Shown: one piece after another, positions 9,907-20,762 of the stretch
How the letters are laid out: each line of letters begins with the position of its first letter
How positions within the stretch are numbered: position 1 is the stretch's first letter
NCBI GenBank assembly: GCA_018401495.1
Contig: JAGYJX010000006.1
Location: 124,001 to 188,000 of the forward strand
Source of the DNA: Rhodospirillaceae bacterium
GTDB taxonomy: Bacteria; Pseudomonadota; Alphaproteobacteria; Thalassobaculales; Thalassobaculaceae
DNA: 64,000 nucleotides
Direction of reading: 5' to 3'
Notes under the pieces: model-generated
The model's input: the letters and a program-made list of their open reading frames with translations, nothing else
What the model was told of the DNA's origin: nothing
Database searches by the model: none
Program-made: the position numbers and the translations under genes

Positions 9907-10831
9907 TCAGGCGTCGACCGTGCGGCCGATGGCCTGGGCGACCGGGCGGCAGGCCTTCATGATGTCGTCGAACTGCTCCAGGCTGGAGCACCGCAGCGGG
10001 TCGACGGCGGCGTTCTTCGGGTCCGGATGGACCTCCAGCATCAGGCCGTCGGCGCCGGCGGCGATCGAGGCCAGCATCATCGACTTGACCCAGGGCTGCC
10101 AGAAGGTCGCGTGGCTCGGGTCCGACATGATCGGCAGGTGGGTGGCGTCCTGGCCGCCGGGATCACCTGCAGGTCGAGCAGGAAGCGCGAGGTGGCGCGG
10201 TGGGTGTGCGGGCGACGACGCCGCGCTCTGGCACAGCACGATCTTGGCCGGCTGGCTGAGGCGGTCGTGCTCCAGCGCGATGTACTCGGCCGCCATCAGC
10301 CAGTCGCGCAGGTTGTTGCCGAAGCCGCGCTTCAGCATCACCGGCATGCCGGTCTTTCCGACCTCGGTCAGCAGCGGGTAGTTCTGCATGTTGCGGGTAC
10401 CGATCTGCAGCATATCGCAGTTGGCCGCAATCAGATCGATCTTCGAGATTTCCATGACCTCGGTGACGATCGGCAGCCCGGTCTCCTGCTTGGCGATCTG
10501 CAGCCATCTTGAGCCCGTCCTCTCGCGCGGCTCGAAGAACTTCTGGCGAGCGGGTAAGCTGGAAGGCCAGCGGCTTGAAGGCACCGCCACGCAGGAAGTG
10601 CGCGCCTGCCTTCTTGACGCCGATCGCGGTCTTCACGATCAGCTCCTCGTTCTCGACGGTGTTCGACCGGCCATCACCGGACTCAGCTTGCCGCCGAACT
10701 GCACGCCGCCACTCGAAGACGGTGCGCGTGGTCGGGTTCTTGGCCACCAGCGGGATCTTGTTCTGCAGATCCTCCTCGGAGAGGTCCTTACCCGGAAACT
10801 TGTTGTCGACGCCCATGTTGCTGCCGGTCAT
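9907..10831 (-). pseudogene. 3-deoxy-7-phosphoheptulonate (DAHP) synthase-like protein, frameshifted
   Basis: ATG 10831 overlaps the upstream SDR stop (ATGA). Motifs in order: LQNKIPLVAKNPTTRTVF, NTVENEELIVKTAIGVKKAG, LRGGAFKPLAF, QETGLPIVTEVMEIS, DMLQIGTRNMQNYPLLTEVG, PVMLKRGFGNN, AAEYIALEHD, LPIMSDPSHATF, GLMLEVHPDP. These correspond to the type Ib DAHP synthase/KDO8P synthase barrel. IGTRNMQN and LKRG hold phosphoenolpyruvate-binding residues. It would condense PEP with erythrose 4-phosphate or a related aldose. Frame changes near 10720, 10670, 10540, 10500, 10215 and 10165. In this context it may feed a CMP-activated ulosonic acid or an AroE-dependent cyclitol. Confidence 0.7.
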
Positions 10832-11790
10832 CGCCGAGCCCTCTTGTCGCTTGGTCGGTCTGGAAGGTCCGCAGTCTTATCGTGCTGACGGCGGGTCGCA
10901 ATGCGTAAGGCCGCCTCCTGGCCGAATCGCTTCAGCACCGCCGCGGTGTCGTCGGCGACGAAGCCGAGCATCTCGGCGCCGCCTGATCGATCGTCGGCGA
11001 CGGCTGGCTGAACGGTCGGATGTCGAGCACGCAGGGGACGCCAAATCCAGTGGCGATGGCGGCCACGGCGGCGCGCAGCGGGACTGCCGGCCGGGAGCCC
11101 AGGGATGTCGCGTGGAAGCCTTGCGGTGGGTTCGCGCAGCAGGTGCCGGACCAGGGTGGCGACGGAATCGGCGTGCACCACTGCGTTGTAGGGGCCGTCG
11201 GGGTTGAACACCGGCACCGGCGGCCGGCGGCCAGATGCGCGGCGACGCCGGCTGGGAAGTTGTCGTGGCAGCCGGGCCCGACTACGCGGGCAGCCGCAGC
11301 GCGAGGCGCCGCGGGCAGGCGCCCGTCCGCCACGGCGGCGGCGAGCAGTTCCTCGGCGGCCCGCTTCGAGCGGCCGTACGGGGTGTCGGGATTTGGCGGC
11401 GTGCGGTCGTCGATCGCCGCGACCGCCGGTCGTCCGATCGCCGACTGCGACGACATGTAGACGAGCGGCGCCGTGCGGGCCGCCAACCGGCCGCGCCGCG
11501 GCGCCAGCGCCGCGTTCACGGCGAGCAGTGTTTCGATCTGGGGTCCGCGACGGCAGTGCGGCGGCGCAGTCGACCACGGCGTCGAAGCGCCAGAGGCCGG
11601 TGCCGGGTCCCGGCCGTCCCAGGCGACCGGACGTATCGCATTTCCGAGGCCGCGCGGCAGGGTCCGGCCGATGGCGGTCACCGAAAGGCCGGCGGCCGCC
11701 AGGGCGGCGGCGACATGCCGCCTGAGGAAAGCAGCCGCTGGCGCCGGTGATGGCGACGCGGAGAGGCGAAAGGCCGCTATCGTCTGGCAA
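10828..11790 (-). pseudogene. NAD-dependent epimerase/dehydratase (extended SDR), frameshifted
   Basis: Probable TTG start at 11790 (LPDDSGLSPLRVAITGASG). The Rossmann motif is split by a frame change near 11730. Later motifs are LVYMSSQSAIGRP, the active-site PYGRSKRAAEELL, RVVGPGCHDNFPAGVAAHL and FNPDGPYNAVVHADSVATLV. The stop at 10830-10828 overlaps the DAHP synthase start. About 310 residues when repaired. The C-terminal half closely parallels the SDR at 51.9-52.8 kb (YNADGPFNNVVHVDDLA and the following hydrophobic helix), so the two are probably paralogues acting on related nucleotide sugars. Frame changes near 11730, 11540, 11270 and 11190. Confidence 0.62.
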
Positions 11791-11972
11791 TGTCGTCGGT
11801 TCCCCGGCGGCGGTCGATTGCGGAGCTGCAGGCGTGCGATGGCGTGGGCCGATAGGCGGTTGCGCGAATCCAATGATGGCGTGAGGGCGACGGCTGTGCG
11901 ATTCCGGACTTTGATGTACCGCGATGGCCTCAATGCGCGACGCTGGGATTTCTTGATGACGAGACGTGAACG

Positions 11973-12965
11973 ATGGCTGTGAGTGCGCCGCCCGGGCGAA
12001 CGATGTATGCGATCTACGATCTCGGAAAGGCGCCGGTGACCTACGACGCCATGAATTTCTGGTCGTCGCCCGGCTCTGGCCAGCAGGCGCGGCTTCAGCG
12101 GATTCCACACGATTTTCGTGCGCGCGCCGCGAACGAAGGGTTCCGTGACCAGACGCCAAAAGACCGGACGCTCACTGTCGATGAAAAGGTCTGGCGCCTT
12201 TCGCACATTCTGATGCCCATGGCCGCGGCCGCGCGCGACTGCATCGGCGTGAGCATTATAAATGATCGGCGAGAGTTGGGGCGAACTAAAAACATCGACG
12301 CCGAGGAGGTTTTTCCGCCGAATTACACGGTGGAGGAACCGTTCACTGTAATATTTCTGGCGGCGGTGTTCAAATTGAACCCGACCGAGATCGAGATGAA
12401 CACCTTCAGCCGTCGACTGCCGGTCTTGCCAAGGTGGATGAATGGCTTGCTGCGCGCGTGCCCGGCGGCCGGCCGGTGGTGATCACCCTGCGGACGTCGC
12501 GGGTCGAGCCGGAGCGGGAACTCGCGGACCGCCGAGTGGCTCGCACGGCACGGGCAACTGGGACCGCGGCTATCCTCGTCCTGTTCGTGCCGACACCGAG
12601 TTGGTGACCGGTGGGCGGGAAGACTTGAATTCGAGGACTTCCCGGTGTTCTCTCTCGGCGCGGTCGACCTGGATCTGCGTCTGGCAATGTACCGCCGCGC
12701 CCTGCTCAATATGGCCGATAACGGCGGCCCGTCCTTCCTCAATTTCTACATGGCCGATTCGACGATTGTCTGTTTCTTGCCGGTCGACAAGCTGCCGATC
12801 GTCGTCGCCGCTGGGGGCGAGAGTCGTCTCGCCCTGCTTCTCGGCATGGAACTGGGCGGGAACTTCCTGTATGGGTCGCCGGTGCGGTGGTTGTCTGGCG
12901 GCCCGATCGGGCACCGGCCATTCTCGGAGGAGTTTGACCGCTCGATCGCCGCCTTGGAATCGTGA
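11973..12965 (+). pseudogene. conserved-looking hypothetical protein of about 330 residues, frameshifted
   Basis: Starts at ATG 11973 (or the internal ATG 12003, MYAIYDLGKAPVTYDAMNFW). Segments: LQRIPHDFRARAANEGFRD, DEKVWRLSHILMPMAAAARD, then after frame changes near 12400-12460 and 12540-12640 GGRPVVITLRTSRVEPER, VDLDLRLAMYRRALLNMADN, FYMADSTIVCFLPVDKL, LLLGMELGGNFLYGSPVRWL. The C-terminal half has the look of a GT-B/GT9-like donor domain, but I find no signature. The first 500 bases are visibly less GC-rich than the neighbours. Similar proteins occur, to my recollection, beside TPR-glycosyltransferases in Rhodospirillales; no function is assigned. Confidence 0.5.
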
Positions 12966-13092
12966 CACCGCAAGCGTCTCGTTGAGGGATCAAGCAGAGA
13001 CGGAAACGCCTCGGTCTCGGTCGGAGCTTGAGGTGCCGGGGCGCAACCGTTATTCCAGGCCGGCAACATCGAGCACTTTGGGGACAAGGCCA

Positions 13093-14101
13093 ATGAGCGA
13101 GGTTGCTGCCGGCACGATCGACCCTTGACGACCGTGGTGGTGGACGTCGGCGGGCGCTACGGCCTGCATCCCACCTGGCGCGGGTTCGAGGCGCCGCTCG
13201 ACTATCGCATGTTCGAGCCGGAGCCGGTGGAGGCGGCGCGCCTCGCCCGCAAATACGCCGGCCGACCCGACGTCACCGTGCTGGCCGAGGCGCTGGGGGC
13301 CATTCCGACAGCAGCATCGGCTTCTACATCACCGCGCACCGCGGCTATGTCGGCTCGACCCCGCCGAATCCCGACAGCCTGTGGTTCGGCCATGTGCGGC
13401 CGGGCGAAGGCGCGGTGGAAGGCCGGATCACCGTGCCGGCGACCACTCGACGCGCATCTCGACGCCACCGGGAGCCGTGTCGACTTCCTGAAGATCGACG
13501 TCGAGGGGGCACGGCTCGCCGTGCTCGAAGGCGGTCGACGGACGCTGGACGGCGTCCTGGCGCTGCGGGTCGAGGTGCAGTTCGACGACACCTTCGGCAA
13601 CCCAGACTGCGTCGGCCCTGTTCTCGCACCTGATCGACGGCCTCGGCTTCCGGGCTGATGCGCCTGGACTACGACGGCCGCGGCCAGCCGCTGAGCTACC
13701 TGGCGGTCGACGGCGGCTACGGGGCGCTGTGCGGTCTGCGACGCGGTCTTCGTGCGCAACCGCCATCGATCGAGGCCCGCGGCGGCGAGGCGGCAGCCTC
13801 CGGCCTGGCGAAGCTGGCGGCGTCCTCGCTGCGCAACGCCATGCCGGATCATGCGGTCCTGTGCCCGGGAGCGGCTGCAGGCAAGTGGCTGGCGGCCTGC
13901 CACCGAGGAACCGGCGGTGCGCCGCTTACCTGCGCAAGCTGTTCATCTTCGCGGCCGGGCGGGTGCGGGCGCAGTCGCGTGAGCTTTACGAGCGGGCCGG
14001 CCAAGACTATCAACGTTTCTTCGACGCCGAGATGCCGGCCAGGCACGAGATCTTCGAGAGCGACTGGCTGGAACCCGGCGTGACCGCGAGGGGGCAGGTA
14101 G
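13093..14101 (+). pseudogene. FkbM-family SAM-dependent methyltransferase, frameshifted
   Basis: Probable start ATG 13093 (MSEVAAGTIDP), with a frame change near 13126 into TTVVVDVGGRYG, the SAM-binding loop. MFEPEPVEAARLARKYAG, SIGFYITAHRGYVGS and VDFLKIDVEGARLAVLEGG are hallmarks of the Methyltransf_21/FkbM family (KIDVEG motif). The region beyond 13660 continues in changing frames (YLAVDGGYGAL, FVRNRH, YLRKLFIFAAGRVRAQSREL), so the protein has a C-terminal extension. The end is imprecise; I place it just before the next gene's ATG at 14107. It probably O-methylates a sugar hydroxyl. Frame changes near 13126, 13300, 13445, 13610, 13740 and 13920. Confidence 0.65.
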
Positions 14102-14106
14102 CGACC

Positions 14107-15897
14107 ATGACGTCCAGTGCAGTCGCATCGGCCGGGCCGGGCGCCGGTGCCCTTGGGGCTGCGCGCGTTATCGGAGACGGGCGGGCATGACTGGAAAGCC
14201 AACGCCGCCATTCTGTTCGAGCCCTCCGCGTTCGACGCCCAGACAAAGAAGATCATGGGCCGCAACGTGGCCGGGGCGACCTTTCTCGACGCATTCGTCA
14301 GGAGTGCCGAGGTCGATCGCTATGTCGGTGTCGCCTCGGCCAGCGATGGCCGCGGGCAGTTTCGCGAGCGCGTCGCCGGTCTGACGGCGGTGATCCGGTG
14401 CGATCGGTGCGGCCCGTCGACGTGTTGACGTCCAACTCGCTGGAGGATCTGGCGGCGGTCGGCACGCTGTACGTGCCCGATCCGCAGATCGGGCGGTTTG
14501 CCGAACGTCGACGCTACCTTGATCAGCGCGCGTACAGCCCGTGCGGTATCACCCACACGATCTCCAGCAGTGGTGCGATGGGGTTGCTCTGCGACCTGCT
14601 GACAGCCCCGGTCCAGCCCTGGGACGCAATGATCTACACCTCGAAGTCGGTGGCGCGACGCGGCGGTTCGCCAACAGGAGCACTATGCCGACTATCTCGA
14701 GCAGCGCATCGGCGGACGTCCGGCTTGCCCGGTACGGGCGCCGATCATACCGCTGGGAGTGGACACGGTGCGGTTCGACCGACTCGGACGCGACGCCGCG
14801 GCCCGGGCGATGCTGCGCCAGCGCATCGGCGCTTCGGAGAGCGATGTCGTCCCGCTGCCCTTCGGGCGCCTGATCTACTCACGCCAAGGCGCATCCGGTA
14901 CCGATGTATCTCGGCCTGCAACGCGCCGTGCGCGGTCCCGCCGCCGGTGCCGGCCGGGTCCACCTGATCCACACCGGCCAGTTTCCCAATCAGGCGGCCG
15001 AAGACGGGTTTCGCGGCGGTGCTGCGCGCTATTGCCCGGGGATCGCAGTGCACTTCTTCGACGGCACCGATCCCGCGCTGGCCGAGGCCAGTTGGGCCGC
15101 CGCCGACGTGTTCGTTTCGCTGTCCGACAACATCCAGGAGAGCTTCGGGATCACCCCGGTGGAGGCGATGGCTGCCGGTCTGCCCTGCCTCGTCAGCGAC
15201 TGGGACGGCTATCGCGATACGGTGGTGCATGGTGAGACTGGCTTCCGGATTCCTGACCTGGTTGCCGCCGGCCGGCTCGGGCGCGGCGCTGGCCGACGCA
15301 TATGGACGCGGCAGCATCGACTACGACCACTAGCATCGGCTTCGCCAGCCAGATGACCGCCGTCCAGGTGCCGGCATTCGCCGACGCCGCGGCTGCCCTG
15401 ATCGGCGATCCGGCGCTGCGGCGACGGATGGGAGAGCGCAGGCCGCCGCCGCGCCCGCGAACACTATGACTGGACCGCCCTGATCAGCGCCTATCAGGAT
15501 CTATGGGGCGAGTTGGCGGAAGTCAGGCGCGCGGCGCCGGAGATCGCACCGCCGCCGGCGCGCGTGCGCAACTCGAGGTTGTCGGACCCCTTCGACGTCT
15601 TCGCCGCCCATGCCACCGATCCGAGCCCGCATGAGGTGATGCTGTCGGTCGATCCGCAGGCGCCGGAAATTGCGGATCTGCTGGCGCTGAAATGCAACAG
15701 TCTCGCCGCCGGCTCTGTTGCTCGACCAACAGGGGATGAAGGCCTTGTTGAACATCGCTGAGAGTGGCTCGCAGGGGCTTCGCGATTTCCTCCTGAGGGT
15801 GGATCCGGCCCAGCGTGTGCGTGCGGCCAGGACAGTGGGATGGCTCGCGAAGTTCGGCGTTCTCAGCATCGACAGCCAACACAGGATCGAGTCGTGA
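14107..15897 (+). pseudogene. GT4-family glycosyltransferase, frameshifted
   Basis: Begins near ATG 14107; the repaired protein is long, nearly 600 residues. N-terminal half: LSETGGHDWKANAAILFEPS, VDVLTSNSLEDLAAVGTLYV, THTISSSGAM, IIPLGVDTVRFDRLG. C-terminal donor domain: VHLIHTGQFPNQ, WAAADVFVSLSDNIQESFGI, TPVEAMAAGLPCLVSDWDGY, RDTVVHGETGFRIP. The E-x7-E motif sits in ESFGITPVE. The tail reads ALLNIAESGSQGLRDFLLRV and stops at TGA 15895-15897. Frame changes near 14160, 14395, 14660, 14750, 14890, 15275 and 15720. Retaining transfer of an unknown sugar is expected. Confidence 0.68.
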
Positions 15898-15899
15898 AC

Positions 15900-17675
15900 A
15901 TGCCGGCCGTGCGAATGAACCCGAGAGCCTCCCCTCGCGCTCCCGGACGTGGAGAAGGCGCTGGCGGCCGCTCCCGGCGATCCCGACCTGCTGTGCCGCC
16001 GGGCGGAGCTGCGCCTCGATGCCGGCGACCGGGACGGCGCCCGGGCCGATGCTGGAAAGGCGCTGGCAAAGGCCGGGCCGAATGCCAAATCCGGTCTGCT
16101 CGCCGTGGCGGCCCGGGTCGCCCTGGTGTTCGGCCGTGATCGTGACGCCGAGCAACTCGCGCGCCGCGGCCTGCGCCGCGCGCCGGGCAGCGACGTCCTG
16201 TACTGGCGTTCTCGGCGCGTCGCTGCAGCGACAGAAGCAGCTGGCCGGTGCGATCGCGTCCTATGCGGCGGCGGTCAACCTGAACCCGTTCCGCCGAACC
16301 TATCGCATCGCGTTGGCGAAGGTCCTGAAGAGGCTGGTGACACCGGCCGGGCAGAACGGGTGTATCGCCAGGCTCTGGCCAGCGATGCAGACTTCGGCGA
16401 TGCGGCACTGAACCTCGCCAACCTGCTGCAGACTGGCGAGCGGTTGGACGAGTCGCTGCAGCTGTACGACCGGGCGATGCGGATCCTGGGGCCAAGATCG
16501 TATCTGGCTGTCGAATCTGGGCGCGTTGCCGCGCAAGATGGGCCGCTATGACGAGGCTCGGCGGCGGTATCGCCAGGCAATGTGCCTCAGCCCGGACGAC
16601 AGCGGCCCCTACTACAACTGCGCGAACCTGCATCGCGCCGAGGATGATCTGAGACCTCGATCTGCAACTCTCCGGCGCGCGATCTTCTGCCGCCCGAGCA
16701 GCGCCGAGTTGCACTGGAACCTTCGCTCGCGTTGCTGAGCGACGGCCGGCTGGACGAAGGATTCGCGGAATACGAATGGCGCTGGCAGTACGAGAATTTT
16801 CCTTCTGAAGCGCCGCAGCTTCCCGCAGCCGCAGTGGCGGGGCGAGTCCTTCGAGGGCAAGACCCTGCTGCCGCACACCGAGCAGGGGGTTGGCGACGTG
16901 CTCCAGTTCCTGCGGTTCCTGCCCCTGATCGTCGAGCGCAAGGGGCGGTCCGGCCGGATCGTTCTGGAGAGCCATACGCTGCTCGTGAGCCTGCTCGAAT
17001 GGCTTTCCCGGTATCGACGCCATCATTGAACGTTTTGCACCACCGCCGGCCGTCGACCTGCACCTGCCGCTGATGTCGGCCCCCTCGCCTCGGGGTCGGC
17101 TCGCTGGCGGCGCTGCCGAAGCAGGTGCCGTACCTGCTGATCCCGCCGGGTCCGGACCTGCCGCTGCCGGAGGGCCGATCCAGCCCGCCTCAAGGTCGAG
17201 CTTCGTGTTCGGCGGCAACCCGCAGTTTCCCAACGATCGCACCCGTTCGACGAGGCTGGAATCCTGGATGCCGCTGTTCGACCTGCCTGGCGTGCAGTTC
17301 TTCAGCCTGCAGAAGGGTGATCGAGAGCCGGAGGTGGCGGCGGCGCCGGCCTCGGTGGTGCGCCTGAACGAGCGGCTGACCGACTTCCGAGCACCGCTGT
17401 CGCAATGACGAAGCCTCGACCTCGTCATCACCACCTCTGCACCTCGGTCGCCCATCTCGCCGGCGCGCTCGGCCGTCTGTTCTGGGTGGTGCTGTCGCGC
17501 GCCGCCGACTGGCGCTGGCTGGTCGGGCGTGACGACAGCTCCTGTATCCGAGCGCGCGGCTGTTCCGGCAGCGCGGCTTCGGCGACTGGGACGGCGTGTT
17601 CCGCGACGTGCGGGCGGCGCTCTGGCCGAGGTTGCAGCCCGCTCCGGCGACACCGTCCCCGGAATGTCGCGGTGA
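15900..17675 (+). pseudogene. TPR-repeat glycosyltransferase (GT9/GT41-like C-terminus), copy 1, frameshifted
   Basis: First of five paralogues in this window. N-terminal helices form TPR repeats (for example VEKALAAAPGDPDLLCRRAE, ALASDADFGDAALNLANLLQ, YDEARRRYRQAMCLSPDD). A linker with DEGFAEYEWRWQYENF leads to the family motif LPHTEQGVGDVLQFLRFLPL, and the C-terminus has FVFGGNPQFPNDRTRS, LPGVQFFSLQKGD, ITTCTSVAHLAGALG and SRAADWRWL, the GT9-like donor site. The stop at 17673-17675 overlaps the next GTG. Frame changes near 15950, 16205, 16340, 16510, 16650, 16810, 17085, 17180, 17400, 17550 and 17620. Such enzymes are thought to glycosylate proteins or glycans in the cytoplasm. Confidence 0.68.
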
Positions 17676-18850
17676 CACGGCCCGTCCTGTTCGCCTGGGA
17701 ACTGGGCGACGGGCTCGGTCACGTCTCCAGGCTGCTGCGCATCGCCGAGCGGCTGCGCGAGCAGGGCGTGCGCAGCGTGTCTGCGGTGCGAAACATAGAA
17801 CCGGCCGGGCTGCTGGTCGACGCGGCCGGGTTCAGGTCGTGCAGGCCCCGGTCGCACGAGTCGGCGCGATCCGCGGCCCCGACGGAACCCAGCCGATATC
17901 GGCCGGCGACATCCTGGCGCCATCGGGTTCGCCAGTGCGGAGCGGCTGCGCACCCTGGTTGCCGCCTGGGCCTGCCTGATCGACATGATCGCCCCCGCCG
18001 TGGTGGTGACCGACTATTCCCGACCGCCAACCTCGCGCTCTACGGCGGTCCGGTTCCCTGATCCCGATCGGCGACGAGCTCGCTACCGCCATTCGAGACG
18101 GCGCAGTTTCCCCCCTTCCGCAACGGCCGTCCGGCGTTCCCCGAGGACGCCCTGCTGGGGGTGGTCGCGGCGTCTCAACGCGCGCGCGGGGCGGGCTGGC
18201 CCCAGTCCGGTTGCCGCAGCTGTTCGAGGGCGACGAACGATCTGTCGCTCTCGCTGCCCGAACTCGACCCCTTGGCGACGACTGCGGTCGGCGCCGGCCG
18301 TCGGGCCGATTCCGGGCTGCCGGCCCCGGTACGCTCGGAGCCGACAGAGGATTACTTCGCCTATCTTTCCGATTCGTTCCGTTTCACCGAGCGCGTCCTG
18401 AGGGGTTGCCGGCGTCCGGGCCGCAGGCGGCTCGGTGTCTTGCGCGACGCCACCCGCAGCCCGGCGGGCGCGAGTGGCGGCAGCCGCGGCCTGACGATGT
18501 GGGACGAGCCGCAGGATGTCACCCGACGGCCGAGCGCGCCGCCGTCATCGTGCATCACGGCGGCATCGGGCTGGTCGAGCAGGGACTCGGACTCGGCCGC
18601 CCGCAGCTCCTGGTGCCGCGTCACTCGAGCAGTTCCGCAACGCCGACGGCATCGGCCGCCTTGGCTGCGGTGCGCGCACTGCGCGGCGACGGCCAGTTCC
18701 GCGTCGCCGACGTCGCGGGAAGCACTGGCCGCCGTCGTCATCGACAAGCCGGACCTGCGGGCGCGTGCCGCCGAGGTCGCGGGTGTCCTGTCCCGGCGGC
18801 AATGGAGTGCCCTGGAGGCGGTGTCGTCGTCTGCCGCCGACGCCACCTGA
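17672..18850 (+). pseudogene. GT1/MurG-like glycosyltransferase, frameshifted
   Basis: GTG 17672 overlaps the previous TGA. N-terminal LFAWELGDGLGHVSRLLRIA is the glycine-rich G-x-G-H-x-x-R acceptor loop of UDP-glucuronosyltransferase/MurG-type enzymes. AWACLIDMIAPAVVVTDYSP follows. In the donor half AAVIVHHGGIGLVEQGLGLG and RPQLLVPRH form the nucleotide-sugar site (HHGG), then RARAAEVAGVLSRRQ near the end; TGA at 18848-18850. About 390 residues when repaired. Frame changes near 17840, 17930, 18025, 18090, 18210, 18410 and 18640-18710. A separate transcription unit starts after it. Confidence 0.65.
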
Positions 18851-18968
18851 ACGCTTGACCTCGCTTACCGAGAAGCGCCTGCACACACACCTGTGGCCGG
18901 AATTGTCACATGGAATTCAGTGCGGGGCGCTAACGTCAGACGACTAGGTGATTTTCCCCTCACGCCGC

Positions 18969-18998
18969 TTGCGTCCGGCGGATTATCTGCTGTAAAAC
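18969..18998 (+). promoter_or_regulatory. candidate sigma-70-type promoter for the RTX gene
   Basis: TTGCGT (18969-18974) and TAAAAC (18993-18998) are separated by 18 bases in the 283-base gap between the GT1-like and RTX genes, which is visibly less GC-rich than its surroundings. It would leave a leader of about 130 bases. A second TTGACG at 19073-19078 has no good partner. Based on consensus match only. Confidence 0.3.
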
Positions 18999-19133
18999 AC
19001 ACCCGTCCTCCCTGGTAGCTGCTGGCGCTGTTGCGTGAGAACGCGGTCTGACGGGGGAGGTTGGTGATCGTCCTTGACGGTCAACATCGTTCTGACGCAC
19101 ACACGCTCTGTAGGGAGTCTAGGAGTTTCAACG

Positions 19134-20688
19134 ATGGCGAACATTACTGGCACGACCTCTAGCGAGCTGCTCACGGGCACCGCCAGCGCCGACGTGATCT
19201 CTGCGCTTGCCGGCTCGGATACGGTAAGCGCGCTTGATGGCGCGGATCTGATCTACGGTAACCAGGGTAGCGATCTCGTTCTCGCCGCCGCTGGTGCTGA
19301 CACCGTGTTCGGTGGTCAGGACCAGGACACCTTGAGTGGTGGTGGCGGTCGCCGACATCCTGTACGGCAACCTTGGCAACGACAGCCTCCTTCGGTGGCG
19401 ACGATGCCGACACGCTGTATGGCGGTCAGGGCAACGACGTCGGTTATCGGCGGCGCTGGCGACGACGTCCTGTTCGGCAACAACGGCAACGACGCGATCG
19501 CCGATGAGACCGGCGCCACCACCGTCTTCGGCGGTGCGGGCAACGACACGGTGATCATGGCCGGCGACTCCTCTCTGGTGGCTCTGGTCTACGGCAATGC
19601 CGGCAACGACGCGACTCACCGGCAGCAGCGCCGGCGACCGCACCTTCGGCGGCCAGACAATGACCTGGTTTCGTCGGGCGCCGGTGCTGACCTCGTTTAC
19701 GGCAACCTCGGTACCGACACGCCCAGCGGTGGTGCTGGCAACGACACCCTGTACGGTGGTCAGGGCAATGATACCGTCGTCGGTGGCGCGGACATCGACG
19801 TCCTGTTCGGCAATGTCGGGCTGGATCTGCTGCGCGGCGGCGCCGGCAACGACATCCTGTACGGCGGTGCCGACAACGACGTCCTGAGCGGTGGTCTGGC
19901 GGCAACGACATCCTGTCGGGTGGCGCCGGTGCCGACGCCTCGTCGGTGGCGAGGGTCTCGACCGGTCTTCACGGCGGCGCTGATGGGGACACCATCCTTG
20001 GTGGTATCTCCCGGACGTTGCTGGCTTACGGCGGGGACGGTAACGACGTTACCCCCGGCAGCACCGGCATCGACATCGATCTTCGGTGAAGCCGGCAACG
20101 ACCCGTCACTGGTGATCCTCGGTGCGGACATCATCTACGGCGGTGACGGCAACGACGCGCTGAGCGGTGGAGCTGGCGCCGACGTCCTGTACGGCGGCGA
20201 GGGCGGCGACCCTGTTGGTTGGCAATGCCGACGGTGCCGACGTGATGTACGGCGGTGGCGGTAACGACACGCTGATCGGTAACAGCGCTGCTGATCTGAT
20301 GTCGGCCAGCGACGGCAACGACTCCCTGGTTGCCGGTGGCACCACGGGCAGCGACACGATGTTCGGTGGTGACGGCAACGACAAGTTCGTCTTCAACGAC
20401 TTCGCTGCGACGACTGCCGCTCATGTCGCCGTCGCCAGCGTGCACATCGTCGCCGACTTCCAGCGCGGCAGCGACAAGATCCAGCTGCTGACCGGCGTGA
20501 TGACCACCAGCACCTTCTTCACCGGTGCGGGCATGACGGGCACGAACACGGTGGTGTTCGCGACCAACACCAGCGGCGTGACGCCTTCATCCACGGCGGC
20601 GCGGACCAGTACCTCTCGGTTCAGCTGACGGGCGTGTCGATTGTCGACGCCAACGACTTCGAGTTCCCACCTGATCTCGAACGTCTGA
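19134..20688 (+). pseudogene. RTX-type calcium-binding repeat protein, frameshifted
   Basis: ATG 19134 (MANITGTTSSELLTGTASAD) behind AGGAG; an upstream in-frame ATG lacks a ribosome site. The body is glycine-aspartate nonapeptides of the GGxGxDxLx type, repeatedly arranged as YGNxGxD followed 18 residues later by FGGQGND. The C-terminus FQRGSDKIQLLTGVM, ADQYLSVQLTGVSIVDANDF ends HLISNV at TGA 20686-20688, a plausible uncleaved type I secretion signal. Repaired length is about 515 residues. No signal peptide. Frame changes near 19350, 19395, 19600, 19640, 19900, 19940, 20210, 20585 and 20665. An exporter pair at 29.6-32.8 kb is its likely secretion route. It folds as a calcium-dependent beta-roll on the surface or outside the cell. 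Confidence 0.75.
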
Positions 20689-20697
20689 ACAATCAGG

Positions 20698-20730
20698 AGA
20701 GGGCGCCCATCGAGCGCCCCTCTTCCTTTT
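20698..20730 (+). terminator. Rho-independent terminator after the RTX gene
   Basis: AGAGGGCGC (20698-20706), a seven-base loop and GCGCCCCTCT (20714-20723) pair with a single bulged base and are followed by TCCTTTT. It lies ten bases after the RTX stop, so it isolates the RTX transcript from the TPR gene downstream. Confidence 0.75.
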
Positions 20731-20762
20731 GCAAGCACTGTTTAGATTTGTCCGCCGGTGCC

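Noticed and set aside
19134..20688. Repeats considered as a CRISPR array or tandem DNA repeat
   Set aside because: The repetition is at the protein level (RTX nonapeptides) with variable DNA; no constant repeat with unique spacers.
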